This document shows positions 1 to 5,267 of a stretch of DNA of 5,267 bases, piece by piece. Source of the DNA: JBBRLG01 sp038231495 (lineage in GTDB: Bacteria; Planctomycetota; Planctomycetia; Gemmatales; Gemmataceae). The position numbers and the translations under genes were made by a program. The stretch is taken from positions 1 to 5,267 of the forward strand of contig JBBRLG010000521.1 of assembly GCA_038231495.1 (NCBI GenBank). Direction: 5' to 3'. The first letter of the stretch is position 1. Each line of letters starts with the position of its first letter. Under the pieces are notes generated by a model. That model did no database searches, was not told the origin of the DNA, and was given only the letters and a program-made list of their open reading frames with translations.

Positions 1-127
1 CCCTTCACACGGGGGGTGGCGCGCCGCTTGCGGCTACGACCGGGCGGACCATCCGCACCAGAAAAAGCTTCCGAGGTTGGTGAAGTGCGCACCCGCAACA
101 GTTGCCACACTCAATGCGGCTGACGGG

Positions 128-145
128 CAGGGGTAGCAACCCCTG
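128..145. repeat. Perfect 7-bp inverted repeat (hairpin)
   Basis: CAGGGGT (128-134) and ACCCCTG (139-145) are exact reverse complements around the four-base loop AGCA. No T-run follows on either strand, so it is not a classical terminator. It sits 48 bases ahead of the ATG at 194 and could be a leader hairpin of that former gene or part of a decayed mobile element. The pairing is seen directly; any role is a guess. Confidence 0.45.
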
Positions 146-193
146 GCACGGTCCAGAGTCCCAACCGGCGAAAAGGAGCGCAGGTGCGAGCCG

Positions 194-283
194 ATGAAAG
201 GCCACGGACAACAGCTGACTCGAAAGGAAGAGGCGCTGATTGCTGCCCTGCTGACCAAGCCGACGCACGCCGCGGCCGCGACT
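194..283 (+). pseudogene. N-terminal remnant of a helix-turn-helix type protein
   Basis: The first 30 codons read MKGHGQQLTRKEEALIAALL followed by TKPTHAAAAT. The pattern L-T-R-K-(Q/E)-E-x-x-I-A-A-L-L-T-x-P-T-x-x-x-A-A resembles, from memory, the N-terminus of a family of helix-turn-helix proteins common in planctomycetes, in which it is followed by an A-G-V-S-x-x-T-L-x-R-W recognition helix. Here the similarity stops after the alanine run; the continuing frame gives glycine-rich, shadow-like sequence and then runs antisense through infC, so the 3' part of the gene is missing. AAGGAG at 173-178 lies 15 bases before the ATG, a long spacing. The residues ATWRHAGG just after the break could be a compressed remnant of the recognition helix, which would mean an internal deletion. 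A real short peptide cannot be excluded. Confidence 0.45.
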
Positions 284-360
284 TGGCGGCATGCAGGCGG
301 CGGAAGTGTAGGTGACGGCGAAGCCGGTTGCAACACCTTTGGTTTGACGGGACTGGGTAA

Positions 361-389
361 TGCAGGGCCGGGTGCGACCGGACCCTGCA
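361..389 (-). terminator. Stem-loop after infC, probable terminator without U-tract
   Basis: TGCAGGGCCGG (361-371) pairs with CCGGACCCTGCA (378-389), giving 11 base pairs with one bulged A (382) around a six-base loop (372-377). The stem starts 17 bases beyond the infC stop codon (407-409). The bases after the stem on the minus strand contain no T-run, so this is a strong GC-rich hairpin lacking the U-tract of a classical intrinsic terminator. It may end transcription or protect the mRNA 3' end. Its position suggests that infC is transcribed alone. Confidence 0.6.
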
Positions 390-406
390 CCAGGAGCGCG
401 GCGGCG

Positions 407-988
407 TCAGACCGTTGGTGTCGCCGGCACCGACTTGGGCCGCGCCTTGGACGTCGCCTTGTTGGGCATTATCATGGCGGTCATCTTCTTGCCGTCCATC
501 GTCGGCGGCCGCTCCACCTTGCCCACCTCGGCCAGCTTCTCCAGGACCGCGTCCAGCACGCGCCGGCCCTCCTCCTGGTGCTGCATCTCGCGGCCTCGGA
601 ACAGGACGGTGACCTGCACCTTGTCGTTGTGTTCGAGGAACTTGCGTGCCTGGGCGACCTTGGTGTCCACGTCGTGGTCGCCCGTCTTGGGGCGGACGCG
701 GATCTCTTTCAGCTTCTGCTGGCGGACCTTGCCGGCCTTGTTGCCCTTCTGCGAGTTCGCGAAGCGCATCTTGCCGTAGTCGAGGATCTTGCAGACCGGC
801 GGGCGCTCATCGGCGGCCACCTCCACCAGGTCCAGGCCAGCCTCCTTCGCCTTCTCCAGAGCCTGCGCGGTCGGCACAATGCCCAGGGGCTCCCCTTCGG
901 CGCCGACCAGGCGGACCGGGCTGATGCGGATCTGCTCGTTCATTCGCGGGCCACGGTCGGGCGGCGGTTGACGGTCGTAAAGTCGAAT
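407..988 (-). CDS. infC: Translation initiation factor IF-3
   Basis: IF-3 binds the 30S ribosomal subunit in the cytoplasm, prevents early joining of the 50S subunit and checks the start codon and initiator tRNA. With the chosen start the protein has 193 residues, near the usual 170-200. The N-terminal domain (about 15-85) shows NEQIRISPVRLVG, GIVPTAQALEKAKEAGLDLV and PPVCKILDYGKMRF (63-76). The C-terminal domain (about 92-180) shows LKEIRVRPKTGDHD and FRGREMQHQEEG (130 on). A basic linker joins them. A short extra tail (ATSKARPKSVPATPTV) goes beyond the E. coli end. The start is placed at ATT (986-988) because AAGGAG lies 7 bases upstream and IF-3 proteins normally have residues before the NEQIR-type motif. 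The alternative ATG at 941-943 has no Shine-Dalgarno and would cut off those 15 residues. E. coli infC also starts with AUU, which underlies its autoregulation. The gene is divergent from the propeller gene, and a hairpin follows its stop. Confidence 0.95.
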   Translation of the reverse strand: MRLYDRQPPPDRGPRMNEQIRISPVRLVGAEGEPLGIVPTAQALEKAKEAGLDLVEVAADERPPVCKILDYGKMRFANSQKGNKAGKVRQQKLKEIRVRPKTGDHDVDTKVAQARKFLEHNDKVQVTVLFRGREMQHQEEGRRVLDAVLEKLAEVGKVERPPTMDGKKMTAMIMPNKATSKARPKSVPATPTV

Positions 989-995
989 ACTCGGT

Positions 996-1001
996 CTCCT
1001 T
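996..1001 (-). promoter_or_regulatory. infC: Shine-Dalgarno that fixes the AUU start of infC
   Basis: On the minus strand this reads AAGGAG (within AAGGAGA) and is followed by seven bases, ACCGAGT, then ATT. This is near-ideal spacing for an initiation codon at 986-988. No comparable purine tract precedes the in-frame ATG at 941-943, where the upstream bases are GTGGCCCGCGA. The site therefore decides the start. Confidence 0.8.
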
Positions 1002-1034
1002 GAAGGGGGGGCGACGTGGGTATGCCATCCGCAC

Positions 1035-1040
1035 ATTCTA
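1035..1040 (-). promoter_or_regulatory. -10-like element for infC
   Basis: The minus strand reads TAGAAT, five of six matches to TATAAT. It would place the transcript start near 1028, about 40 bases before the ATT codon and upstream of the AAGGAG at 996-1001. No good -35 box is seen at the right distance. If correct, the further upstream in-frame ATG at 1034-1036 would not be in the mRNA, which agrees with the chosen start. Confidence 0.4.
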
Positions 1041-1098
1041 TCGTCAATCCCCGTCCCCTGCTACGGCCTTTCCCTACTGCACTGTGCCGGGAGCCGCT

Positions 1099-1118
1099 GG
1101 CGCTTCACCCCAAGCGCC
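1099..1118. repeat. Perfect inverted repeat between divergent promoters
   Basis: GGCGCTT (1099-1105) and AAGCGCC (1112-1118) are exact reverse complements around the loop CACCCC. The element lies between the -10-like hexamers of infC (1035-1040) and the propeller gene (1227-1232). It could be a protein binding site for both promoters or just GC-rich chance. A second shorter palindrome, GCCGC-AA-GCGGC, lies at 1160-1171. Confidence 0.4.
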
Positions 1119-1226
1119 CCCTTGCCCGCGGCGACCGAACCACTTGCCCCTCTTGCAAAGCCGCAAGCGGCACCCCTTTTTGAGAAATTCAGCATTCGGC
1201 GCGACACATCTGCCTCCGCGGGCGGT

Positions 1227-1232
1227 TATACT
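1227..1232 (+). promoter_or_regulatory. -10-like element for the propeller gene
   Basis: TATACT matches five of six positions of TATAAT and stands out in a GC-rich region. It lies 63 bases before the ATG at 1296. The only -35 candidate is GCGACA (1201-1206), four of six matches but with a 20-base spacer, so the promoter assignment is tentative. Confidence 0.4.
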
Positions 1233-1295
1233 TCTTTGAGAGACTTGCTCGCAACCCCGCCGCCGCCGACCCCCTACGAAAGTTACCGCGCACCC

Positions 1296-4200
1296 ATGAC
1301 CGTCCCCCGTGCCACCCGCGCGCTCGCTTGCCTGGCCCTGCTAATCGTCACGCCGTGCCTGCTGCTGCGCTCCGAAACCGGCCCGGCCCGGCCAGCCACT
1401 GCTACCGCTGAGGATGACCTGCCCGCCGACCTGCATTTGCAGTGGGTCCGCCAGCTGCCGCCACTCAAGCCCGCCTGGCCCGACCAGCCCAAGCTCCCGT
1501 TCGACGAGGCGTACGAACCCGTCCCCGTCGGCAACTTCGTCCTGGTCGGCTCCTCGCGCACCGACGACGTGACCGCTTACGACGCCCGCAGCGGCGCGGA
1601 AGTGTGGCGCTTCCAGGCCGACGGGCCGGTGCGCTTCGCCCCGGTGGTTTGGGAAGACCGTGCCTATTTCGTGGCCGACGGCGGTTTTCTCTACTGTATC
1701 GACGCCGAGCACGGCGATTTATCCTGGAAATTCCGCGGCGGGCCGAATGACCGCAGGGTGCTCGGCAACGAACGCCTTATCTCTATGTGGCCCGCGCGGG
1801 GGGCACCCGTCGTGGCCGACGGCACCGTCTACTTCGCCGCTGGCGTCTGGCCGTTCATGGGCATCTTCCTGCACGCCCTCGACGCCCGCACCGGCCGGGT
1901 CGTCTGGACCAACGACGGCGACGGTTCCCTTTACATCAAGCAGCCGCACCAGGCCGACGCCTTCGCCGGCGTCGCGCCGCAGGGTCGCCTCGTCGTGACC
2001 GGCGACAAACTCCTCGTGCCCGGCGGCCGTTCGGCCCCGGCGTGCTACGACCGCCACACCGGCAAACTTTTGCACTTCCGCCTGGCCGACAGCTCCAAGC
2101 GCGGCGAAAGCCATCGCGTCCAGGCCAACGGCCGACTGTTCCTCAGCGGCACCGGCGCGTTCGCGCTGGACAACGGCAACTACCTCGGCACCGTCAACGA
2201 AGCCAGCGTCCTCGGCGACAAGCTCCTCTACAGCGGCTCCGCCAACGACTGTGCCGTCTACAACCTCGACGACGCCGTGCGCGCCGCCGACGTGGCGGTG
2301 GACCCCAAGGGCGAGAAAGTCACTCTTAAAAAGTGGAGTTTAGAAAAGGCCGTCGCGGTGCCGACGCCGCCGATCGAACGGCTCATCAAGGTCGGCAACC
2401 GCCTCTACGCCGGGTCGCCCGGTGCGGTGTTCGCACTGCCGTTGCCGCTGCGCGAGAAGCCGGCCGCGGTGTCGTGGCACGCCGCGGTCGAAGGGCAGCC
2501 CGTGCATCTCACGGCCGGCAACGCGCGCTTGTTCGTCAGCACGCGCGAAGGTTCAATCTACTGCTTCGGCAAAGATGACGCCCGGCCGCGGACCTACCGC
2601 ACGCCCGCGCCGCCGACCGCCGTTGTCGATGCCTGGACGCACCGGACCAGGGAGTTATTGCGGACGACCGGCGTGCGCGACGGTTACGCAGTGGTGTGGG
2701 GCGTCGGCAGCGGCCGGCTCGTCGCGGAGCTGGTGCGCCAGAGTGCGTTGCGCGTGGTCGTCCTCGAACCGGACGCGGACAGGGTGCAATCCTTCCGCGC
2801 GCAGCTGGTCGCGGCGGACGTGCCCGGCGAGCGCGTGACGGTGCTGCCAGGCGAACCGGCATCGGTCGCGCTGCCACCGTACCTGGCAAGTCTCGTCACC
2901 GCGGAGGAAGCGCCGCCGACCGCGCTGCACGGCCCGGACGACTGGCTGCCGGCGGTGTACGCGGCGCTGCGGCCCTACGGCGGCGTGCTGTGCCTGCCGT
3001 TGCCAGACCATTACCGGGGCAAGATTGAAGCCGCCCTGGCCGACCAGGCGCGCTACCCCCAGGCGAAACAGCGGCACGTCGCGGGCTGGACGCTGGTGGC
3101 GCGGGAGGGCGCGTTGCCCGGCGCGGCCAACTGGACCCACGAGCACGCCGACGCCGCCAACACGCGGGTGTCGCGCGACACGATCGTCAAAGCGCCGCTC
3201 GGCCTGCTCTGGTTTGGCGGCCCGTCGAACGAAGGCATTTTGCCGCGCCACGGCCACGGCCCCGAGCCGCAGGTCATCGACGGTCGGCTGCTCATCGAAG
3301 GCGTGGACAAGCTCCGCGCCATCGACATCTATACCGGCCGGTTGCTGTGGGAAACGTCGCTGCCGGCGCTCGGCAAAATTTACGACAACTTCGCCCACCA
3401 GCCCGGTGCCAACGCCGGCGGCAGCAACTACGTCTCGACGCCCGACGGCATTTACGTCCTGACCGGCAAGGCCTGCGTCCGCCTCGACCCGGCCACCGGC
3501 CTGCGCCAGTCCGAGTTCGTATTGCCCAACCTGCCCGGCGAAAAGTCTGCCCCGAACTGGTGCTGTCTGAACGTCGAGGGCGACTACCTGATCGGCGGCG
3601 CGAACCCGACCGTGGACGACGGCAAGGGCAAGGCCAACTCGTCCTGCAAGTACCTCTTCGCCCTCAACCGCAACACCGGCAAGCTCCTCTGGCGTGCGAC
3701 CGCAGAGGCGGGTTTCCGCAACAACACGCTGTGCCTGGGCGGGGGCCACTGCTACGTCATCGACCGGCCCTCGGCGGACCACGTCGCCCTGCTCAAGCGC
3801 CGCGGCGAAGCGCCGACCTCCAAACCCAAGCTGGTCGCGTTCGGCCTGGCCACCGGCAAAAAGCTCTGGACCGCCGACGCCGACGTATTCGGCACCTGGC
3901 TGAGTTACTCGGCGCAATACGACGTGCTGGTCGAGGCGGGGCGCGTGGCCCGCGACACGCTGACCGACGAACCCAAGGGCATGCGTGCCTACCGCGGCGG
4001 CGACGGCAAAGTGCTGTGGAACCGGCCCGATTACGTCGGCCCCGCGATGCTGCACGGCGACACCGTGCTGAAAGACAAGAGTGCCTGCGACCTGCTGACC
4101 GGCGCGCCGCGGCTGCGTCTGGACCCGCTCACGGGCGAAAAGCAGGAATGGGTCTGGACGCGCAACTACGGCTGCAACACGCCGTTGGCCTCGGAGAACC

Positions 4201-4964
4201 TGCTAACGTTTCGCTCCGGCGCGGCTGGTTACTTCGACCTGTGCAACGACGGCGGCACCGGCAACTTCGGCGGCTTCCGGTCGAGTTGCACGAACAACCT
4301 GATCGTCGCCGGCGGCCTCATCACCGCTCCCGATTACACGCGCGGCTGCGTGTGCAGTTACCAAAATCAAAGCTCGCTCGCCCTGGTGCCGATGCCGGAA
4401 GCCGAGATGTGGACGTTCTACGGGGCGCGCGAGGTCAAAGGTGCGATCCGCCGGGTCGGCATTAACCTGGGTGCGCCCGGCAACCGCAAGGACGCCGACG
4501 GCACGCTCTGGCTGGAACACCCGTCCGCCGGCGGCCCGTCGCCGCGACTGACGATCGCGACCGTGCCGGCCAAGCCCGAAGTGTTCCGCCGTCACGCGGC
4601 GCTCGTCGCCGGCGACGGGCCGAACTGGGCCGCCGCGTCCGGGCTGCGCGGCCTCGAATCGCTGACCGTCACCCTCGACCGCGACGCGACGAAGGAACGC
4701 CTTTACACGGTCCGCCTGCACTTCATGGAGCCGGACGCCCTGGAAGTCGGCGACCGTCGTTTCCACGTCGCGCTGCAAGGCAAGCCGGTGCTGCAAAACT
4801 TCGACATCCTGCACGAAACGGGCAAGCCGCTGCGGTCGGTGGTGAAGGAGTTCAAGGGCGTGGCCGTAATAAAGGGTTTGACGATCGCGCTGACGCCGAC
4901 GGACGAAACGCGGGTCCGCGCCCCGGTGCTGTGTTCGGTCGAGATTGTCGCCGAGGGGTGGTGA
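1296..4964 (+). CDS. Exported PQQ-type beta-propeller protein with methyltransferase-like insert and malectin-like C-terminus
   Basis: The 1222-residue protein starts with a signal peptide (basic RATR, then hydrophobic ALACLALLIVTPCLLL, about 9-24). Residues about 42-440 form a first PQQ-type (BamB-like) propeller with A-x-D-x-x-x-G-x-x-x-W blade motifs at D96, D136, D196 and D252. Residues about 443-604 resemble a class I SAM methyltransferase: glycine loop VVWGVGSGRL (466-475), acidic end of strand 2 VVLEPD (E491), and LRPYGGVLCLPLP. A second propeller (about 612-1040) repeats the motif at D677, D731, N791, G850 and R900 and includes a cysteine-bearing stretch with CVC at 1018-1020. Residues about 1050-1222 are malectin-like (INLGAPG at 1056; YTVRLHFMEP; GKPVLQNFDI), suggesting carbohydrate binding. 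The ATG at 1296 is chosen because it gives the signal peptide; a TTG at 1122 would add 58 unlikely residues. No clear Shine-Dalgarno is visible. I recall similar architectures in planctomycetes; substrate and activity are unknown. Confidence 0.9.
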   Translation: MTVPRATRALACLALLIVTPCLLLRSETGPARPATATAEDDLPADLHLQWVRQLPPLKPAWPDQPKLPFDEAYEPVPVGNFVLVGSSRTDDVTAYDARSGAEVWRFQADGPVRFAPVVWEDRAYFVADGGFLYCIDAEHGDLSWKFRGGPNDRRVLGNERLISMWPARGAPVVADGTVYFAAGVWPFMGIFLHALDARTGRVVWTNDGDGSLYIKQPHQADAFAGVAPQGRLVVTGDKLLVPGGRSAPACYDRHTGKLLHFRLADSSKRGESHRVQANGRLFLSGTGAFALDNGNYLGTVNEASVLGDKLLYSGSANDCAVYNLDDAVRAADVAVDPKGEKVTLKKWSLEKAVAVPTPPIERLIKVGNRLYAGSPGAVFALPLPLREKPAAVSWHAAVEGQPVHLTAGNARLFVSTREGSIYCFGKDDARPRTYRTPAPPTAVVDAWTHRTRELLRTTGVRDGYAVVWGVGSGRLVAELVRQSALRVVVLEPDADRVQSFRAQLVAADVPGERVTVLPGEPASVALPPYLASLVTAEEAPPTALHGPDDWLPAVYAALRPYGGVLCLPLPDHYRGKIEAALADQARYPQAKQRHVAGWTLVAREGALPGAANWTHEHADAANTRVSRDTIVKAPLGLLWFGGPSNEGILPRHGHGPEPQVIDGRLLIEGVDKLRAIDIYTGRLLWETSLPALGKIYDNFAHQPGANAGGSNYVSTPDGIYVLTGKACVRLDPATGLRQSEFVLPNLPGEKSAPNWCCLNVEGDYLIGGANPTVDDGKGKANSSCKYLFALNRNTGKLLWRATAEAGFRNNTLCLGGGHCYVIDRPSADHVALLKRRGEAPTSKPKLVAFGLATGKKLWTADADVFGTWLSYSAQYDVLVEAGRVARDTLTDEPKGMRAYRGGDGKVLWNRPDYVGPAMLHGDTVLKDKSACDLLTGAPRLRLDPLTGEKQEWVWTRNYGCNTPLASENLLTFRSGAAGYFDLCNDGGTGNFGGFRSSCTNNLIVAGGLITAPDYTRGCVCSYQNQSSLALVPMPEAEMWTFYGAREVKGAIRRVGINLGAPGNRKDADGTLWLEHPSAGGPSPRLTIATVPAKPEVFRRHAALVAGDGPNWAAASGLRGLESLTVTLDRDATKERLYTVRLHFMEPDALEVGDRRFHVALQGKPVLQNFDILHETGKPLRSVVKEFKGVAVIKGLTIALTPTDETRVRAPVLCSVEIVAEGW

Positions 4965-4991
4965 GAGTTGTAGACTCGGACAGGCGGAAGT

Positions 4992-5066
4992 TGTGGCGCG
5001 ACCGACCGCCCGGTTGAGGACTTGGTGGACGGAACCCGCATCGGAGCAGCGCGAGCGGCGTGCCAT
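4992..5066 (-). pseudogene. N-terminal stub of a REP-associated tyrosine transposase (IS200-like, Y1_Tnp)
   Basis: From the ATG at 5064-5066 the minus strand encodes MARRSRCSDAGSVHQVLNRA followed by VGRAT. This is the N-terminal strand typical of REP-associated tyrosine transposases (RAYT), which usually read M-A-R-x-x-R ... V-Y-H-V-L-N-R-A-V-G-R. After about 25 residues the similarity ends, 27 bases from the stop of the propeller gene, and the still-open frame runs antisense into that gene. The HUH motif and catalytic tyrosine, which lie further along in the family, are absent, so the gene is dead. The typical upstream motif GGGGTCAGGT is present at 5111-5120. Family recognition is from memory of the N-terminal motif; the loss of the 3' part is seen directly. 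Confidence 0.65.
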
Positions 5067-5094
5067 GTCCCCAGCCTGCCGCTGCTTACGGAGC

Positions 5095-5124
5095 TGTCAA
5101 GAAAAATCTAACCTGACCCCTTTT
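5095..5124 (-). mobile_element. RAYT-associated upstream motif
   Basis: On the minus strand this reads AAAA, GGGGTCAGGT (5120-5111), TAG, ATTTTT (5107-5102), C, TTGACA (5100-5095), and stands 28 bases before the stub's ATG. I recall GGGGTCAGGT...ATTTTT-type sequences directly ahead of RAYT genes in several bacterial groups, where they may serve as the element end or the promoter. TTGACA matches the -35 consensus, but no good -10 is seen at the right distance. Confidence 0.45.
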
Positions 5125-5155
5125 GTGGTGTGAGCAGCTGAAAAGTTGGTGGTAT

Positions 5156-5169
5156 TTTTGTACACAAAA
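5156..5169. promoter_or_regulatory. Operator-like inverted repeat ahead of the last gene
   Basis: TTTTGT (5156-5161) and ACAAAA (5164-5169) are perfect reverse complements around the two bases AC. The element is markedly AT-rich for this genome and lies 53 bases before the ATG at 5223. It could bind a dimeric regulator or overlap the promoter. No convincing -35/-10 pair was identified nearby. Confidence 0.35.
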
Positions 5170-5222
5170 CGACAAAGGCGCGTTCGCCTGGCAATTTACT
5201 CCCGTTAGCCAAGGAGCCGAGC

Positions 5223-5267
5223 ATGTCTGTGCAGCAACCGCTCACGCCGGAACTCGAAGCCCAGGCC
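5223..5267 (+). CDS. 5' end of an unidentified protein, cut by the window edge
   Basis: The last 45 bases encode MSVQQPLTPELEAQA and continue past the window. The start is well supported: AAGGAG at 5211-5216 lies six bases before the ATG, the best ribosome binding site on the plus strand here, and an AT-rich leader with an inverted repeat (5156-5169) precedes it. A small hairpin, AGGCG-CGTT-CGCCT (5176-5189), lies in the leader. There is no signal peptide in the visible residues, so a cytoplasmic protein is more likely. Fifteen residues are too few to assign a family. Confidence 0.7.
   Translation, partial: MSVQQPLTPELEAQA

Larger units (their letters stand above)
1..406. other. Region without an intact gene, upstream remnants
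   Basis: No convincing intact gene is visible in these 406 bases. Frame 1 of the plus strand is open from the window edge to a TGA at 121-123 (about 40 residues), but the peptide matches no family I recognise and could be chance in GC-rich DNA. Minus-strand open frames here have shadow-like, low-complexity composition. What can be supported is a hairpin at 128-145, a helix-turn-helix protein remnant from 194 and the stem-loop after infC at 361-389. The genes rpmI (L35) and rplT (L20), which often follow infC, are not present here. Confidence 0.6.

Noticed and set aside
284..1003. Plus-strand frame of 269 residues continuing from the helix-turn-helix remnant
   Set aside because: Most of it lies opposite infC, whose IF-3 assignment is secure; the translation is leucine/histidine/arginine-rich shadow.
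989..1036. Upstream ATG at 1034-1036 as start of infC (209 residues)
   Set aside because: It has no Shine-Dalgarno, overlaps the -10-like element, and the extra residues before the AUU do not resemble IF-3.
1122..1295. TTG start giving a 1280-residue propeller protein
   Set aside because: It would put 58 non-conserved residues before an otherwise clear signal peptide, and the -10-like element lies inside the extension.
2655..4055. Long minus-strand open frame (466 residues) antisense to the propeller gene
   Set aside because: Composition is typical of an antisense shadow of a GC-rich gene (many R, A, V, G, with no domain recognised), while the plus-strand protein has clear family features throughout.
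4965..4977. GAGT-TGTAG-ACTC hairpin right after the propeller gene
   Set aside because: Only four base pairs and no T-run; too weak to call a terminator.
4203..4991. Continuation of the transposase stub frame antisense into the propeller gene (287-residue frame in total)
   Set aside because: Only the first 25 or so residues resemble a transposase; the rest lies opposite the malectin-like coding region and looks like shadow sequence.
4945..5133. Plus-strand 62-residue frame after the propeller gene
   Set aside because: It overlaps the propeller gene's 3' end and lies opposite the transposase stub; no ribosome binding site or recognisable family.
1..5267. CRISPR array, tRNA or rRNA genes
   Set aside because: No regularly spaced direct repeats and no tRNA- or rRNA-like segments were seen on reading through.

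Overview
The window is about 67% GC by eye and looks like a planctomycete chromosome, probably a Gemmataceae relative. This rests on the large exported beta-propeller/malectin protein, the high GC, and gene remnants of types I associate with that group; no rRNA or other marker gene is present to confirm it.

Layout: (1) Bases 1-406 hold no intact gene. They carry a short remnant of a helix-turn-helix type protein (+, from 194), a small hairpin (128-145) and a strong bulged stem-loop (361-389) that probably ends infC transcription. (2) infC, translation initiation factor IF-3, lies on the minus strand. It appears to start at a rare AUU codon (986-988) 7 nt after a strong AAGGAG Shine-Dalgarno; the first ATG (941-943) has no ribosome binding site. 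(3) A roughly 300-base divergent intergenic region has a -10-like element for each gene and a perfect inverted repeat between them. (4) A 1222-residue gene on the plus strand (1296-4964) encodes an exported PQQ-type beta-propeller protein with a SAM-methyltransferase-like Rossmann segment in the middle and a malectin-like C-terminus. (5) Bases 4965-5222 contain the N-terminal stub of a REP-associated tyrosine transposase (minus strand) with its GGGGTCAGGT-type upstream motif, then an operator-like palindrome. (6) The first 15 codons of another plus-strand gene begin at 5223 behind a good ribosome binding site and run off the window.

infC is a housekeeping gene; the propeller protein is a cell-envelope protein of unknown function. 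They are divergently transcribed and no functional link is evident. Both sides of this two-gene block carry broken 3'-less stubs of accessory or mobile genes whose broken ends face the block, which points to past insertion or deletion at its edges. The most interesting items are the AUU start with its implied autoregulation, and the exported propeller with an embedded methyltransferase-like fold.
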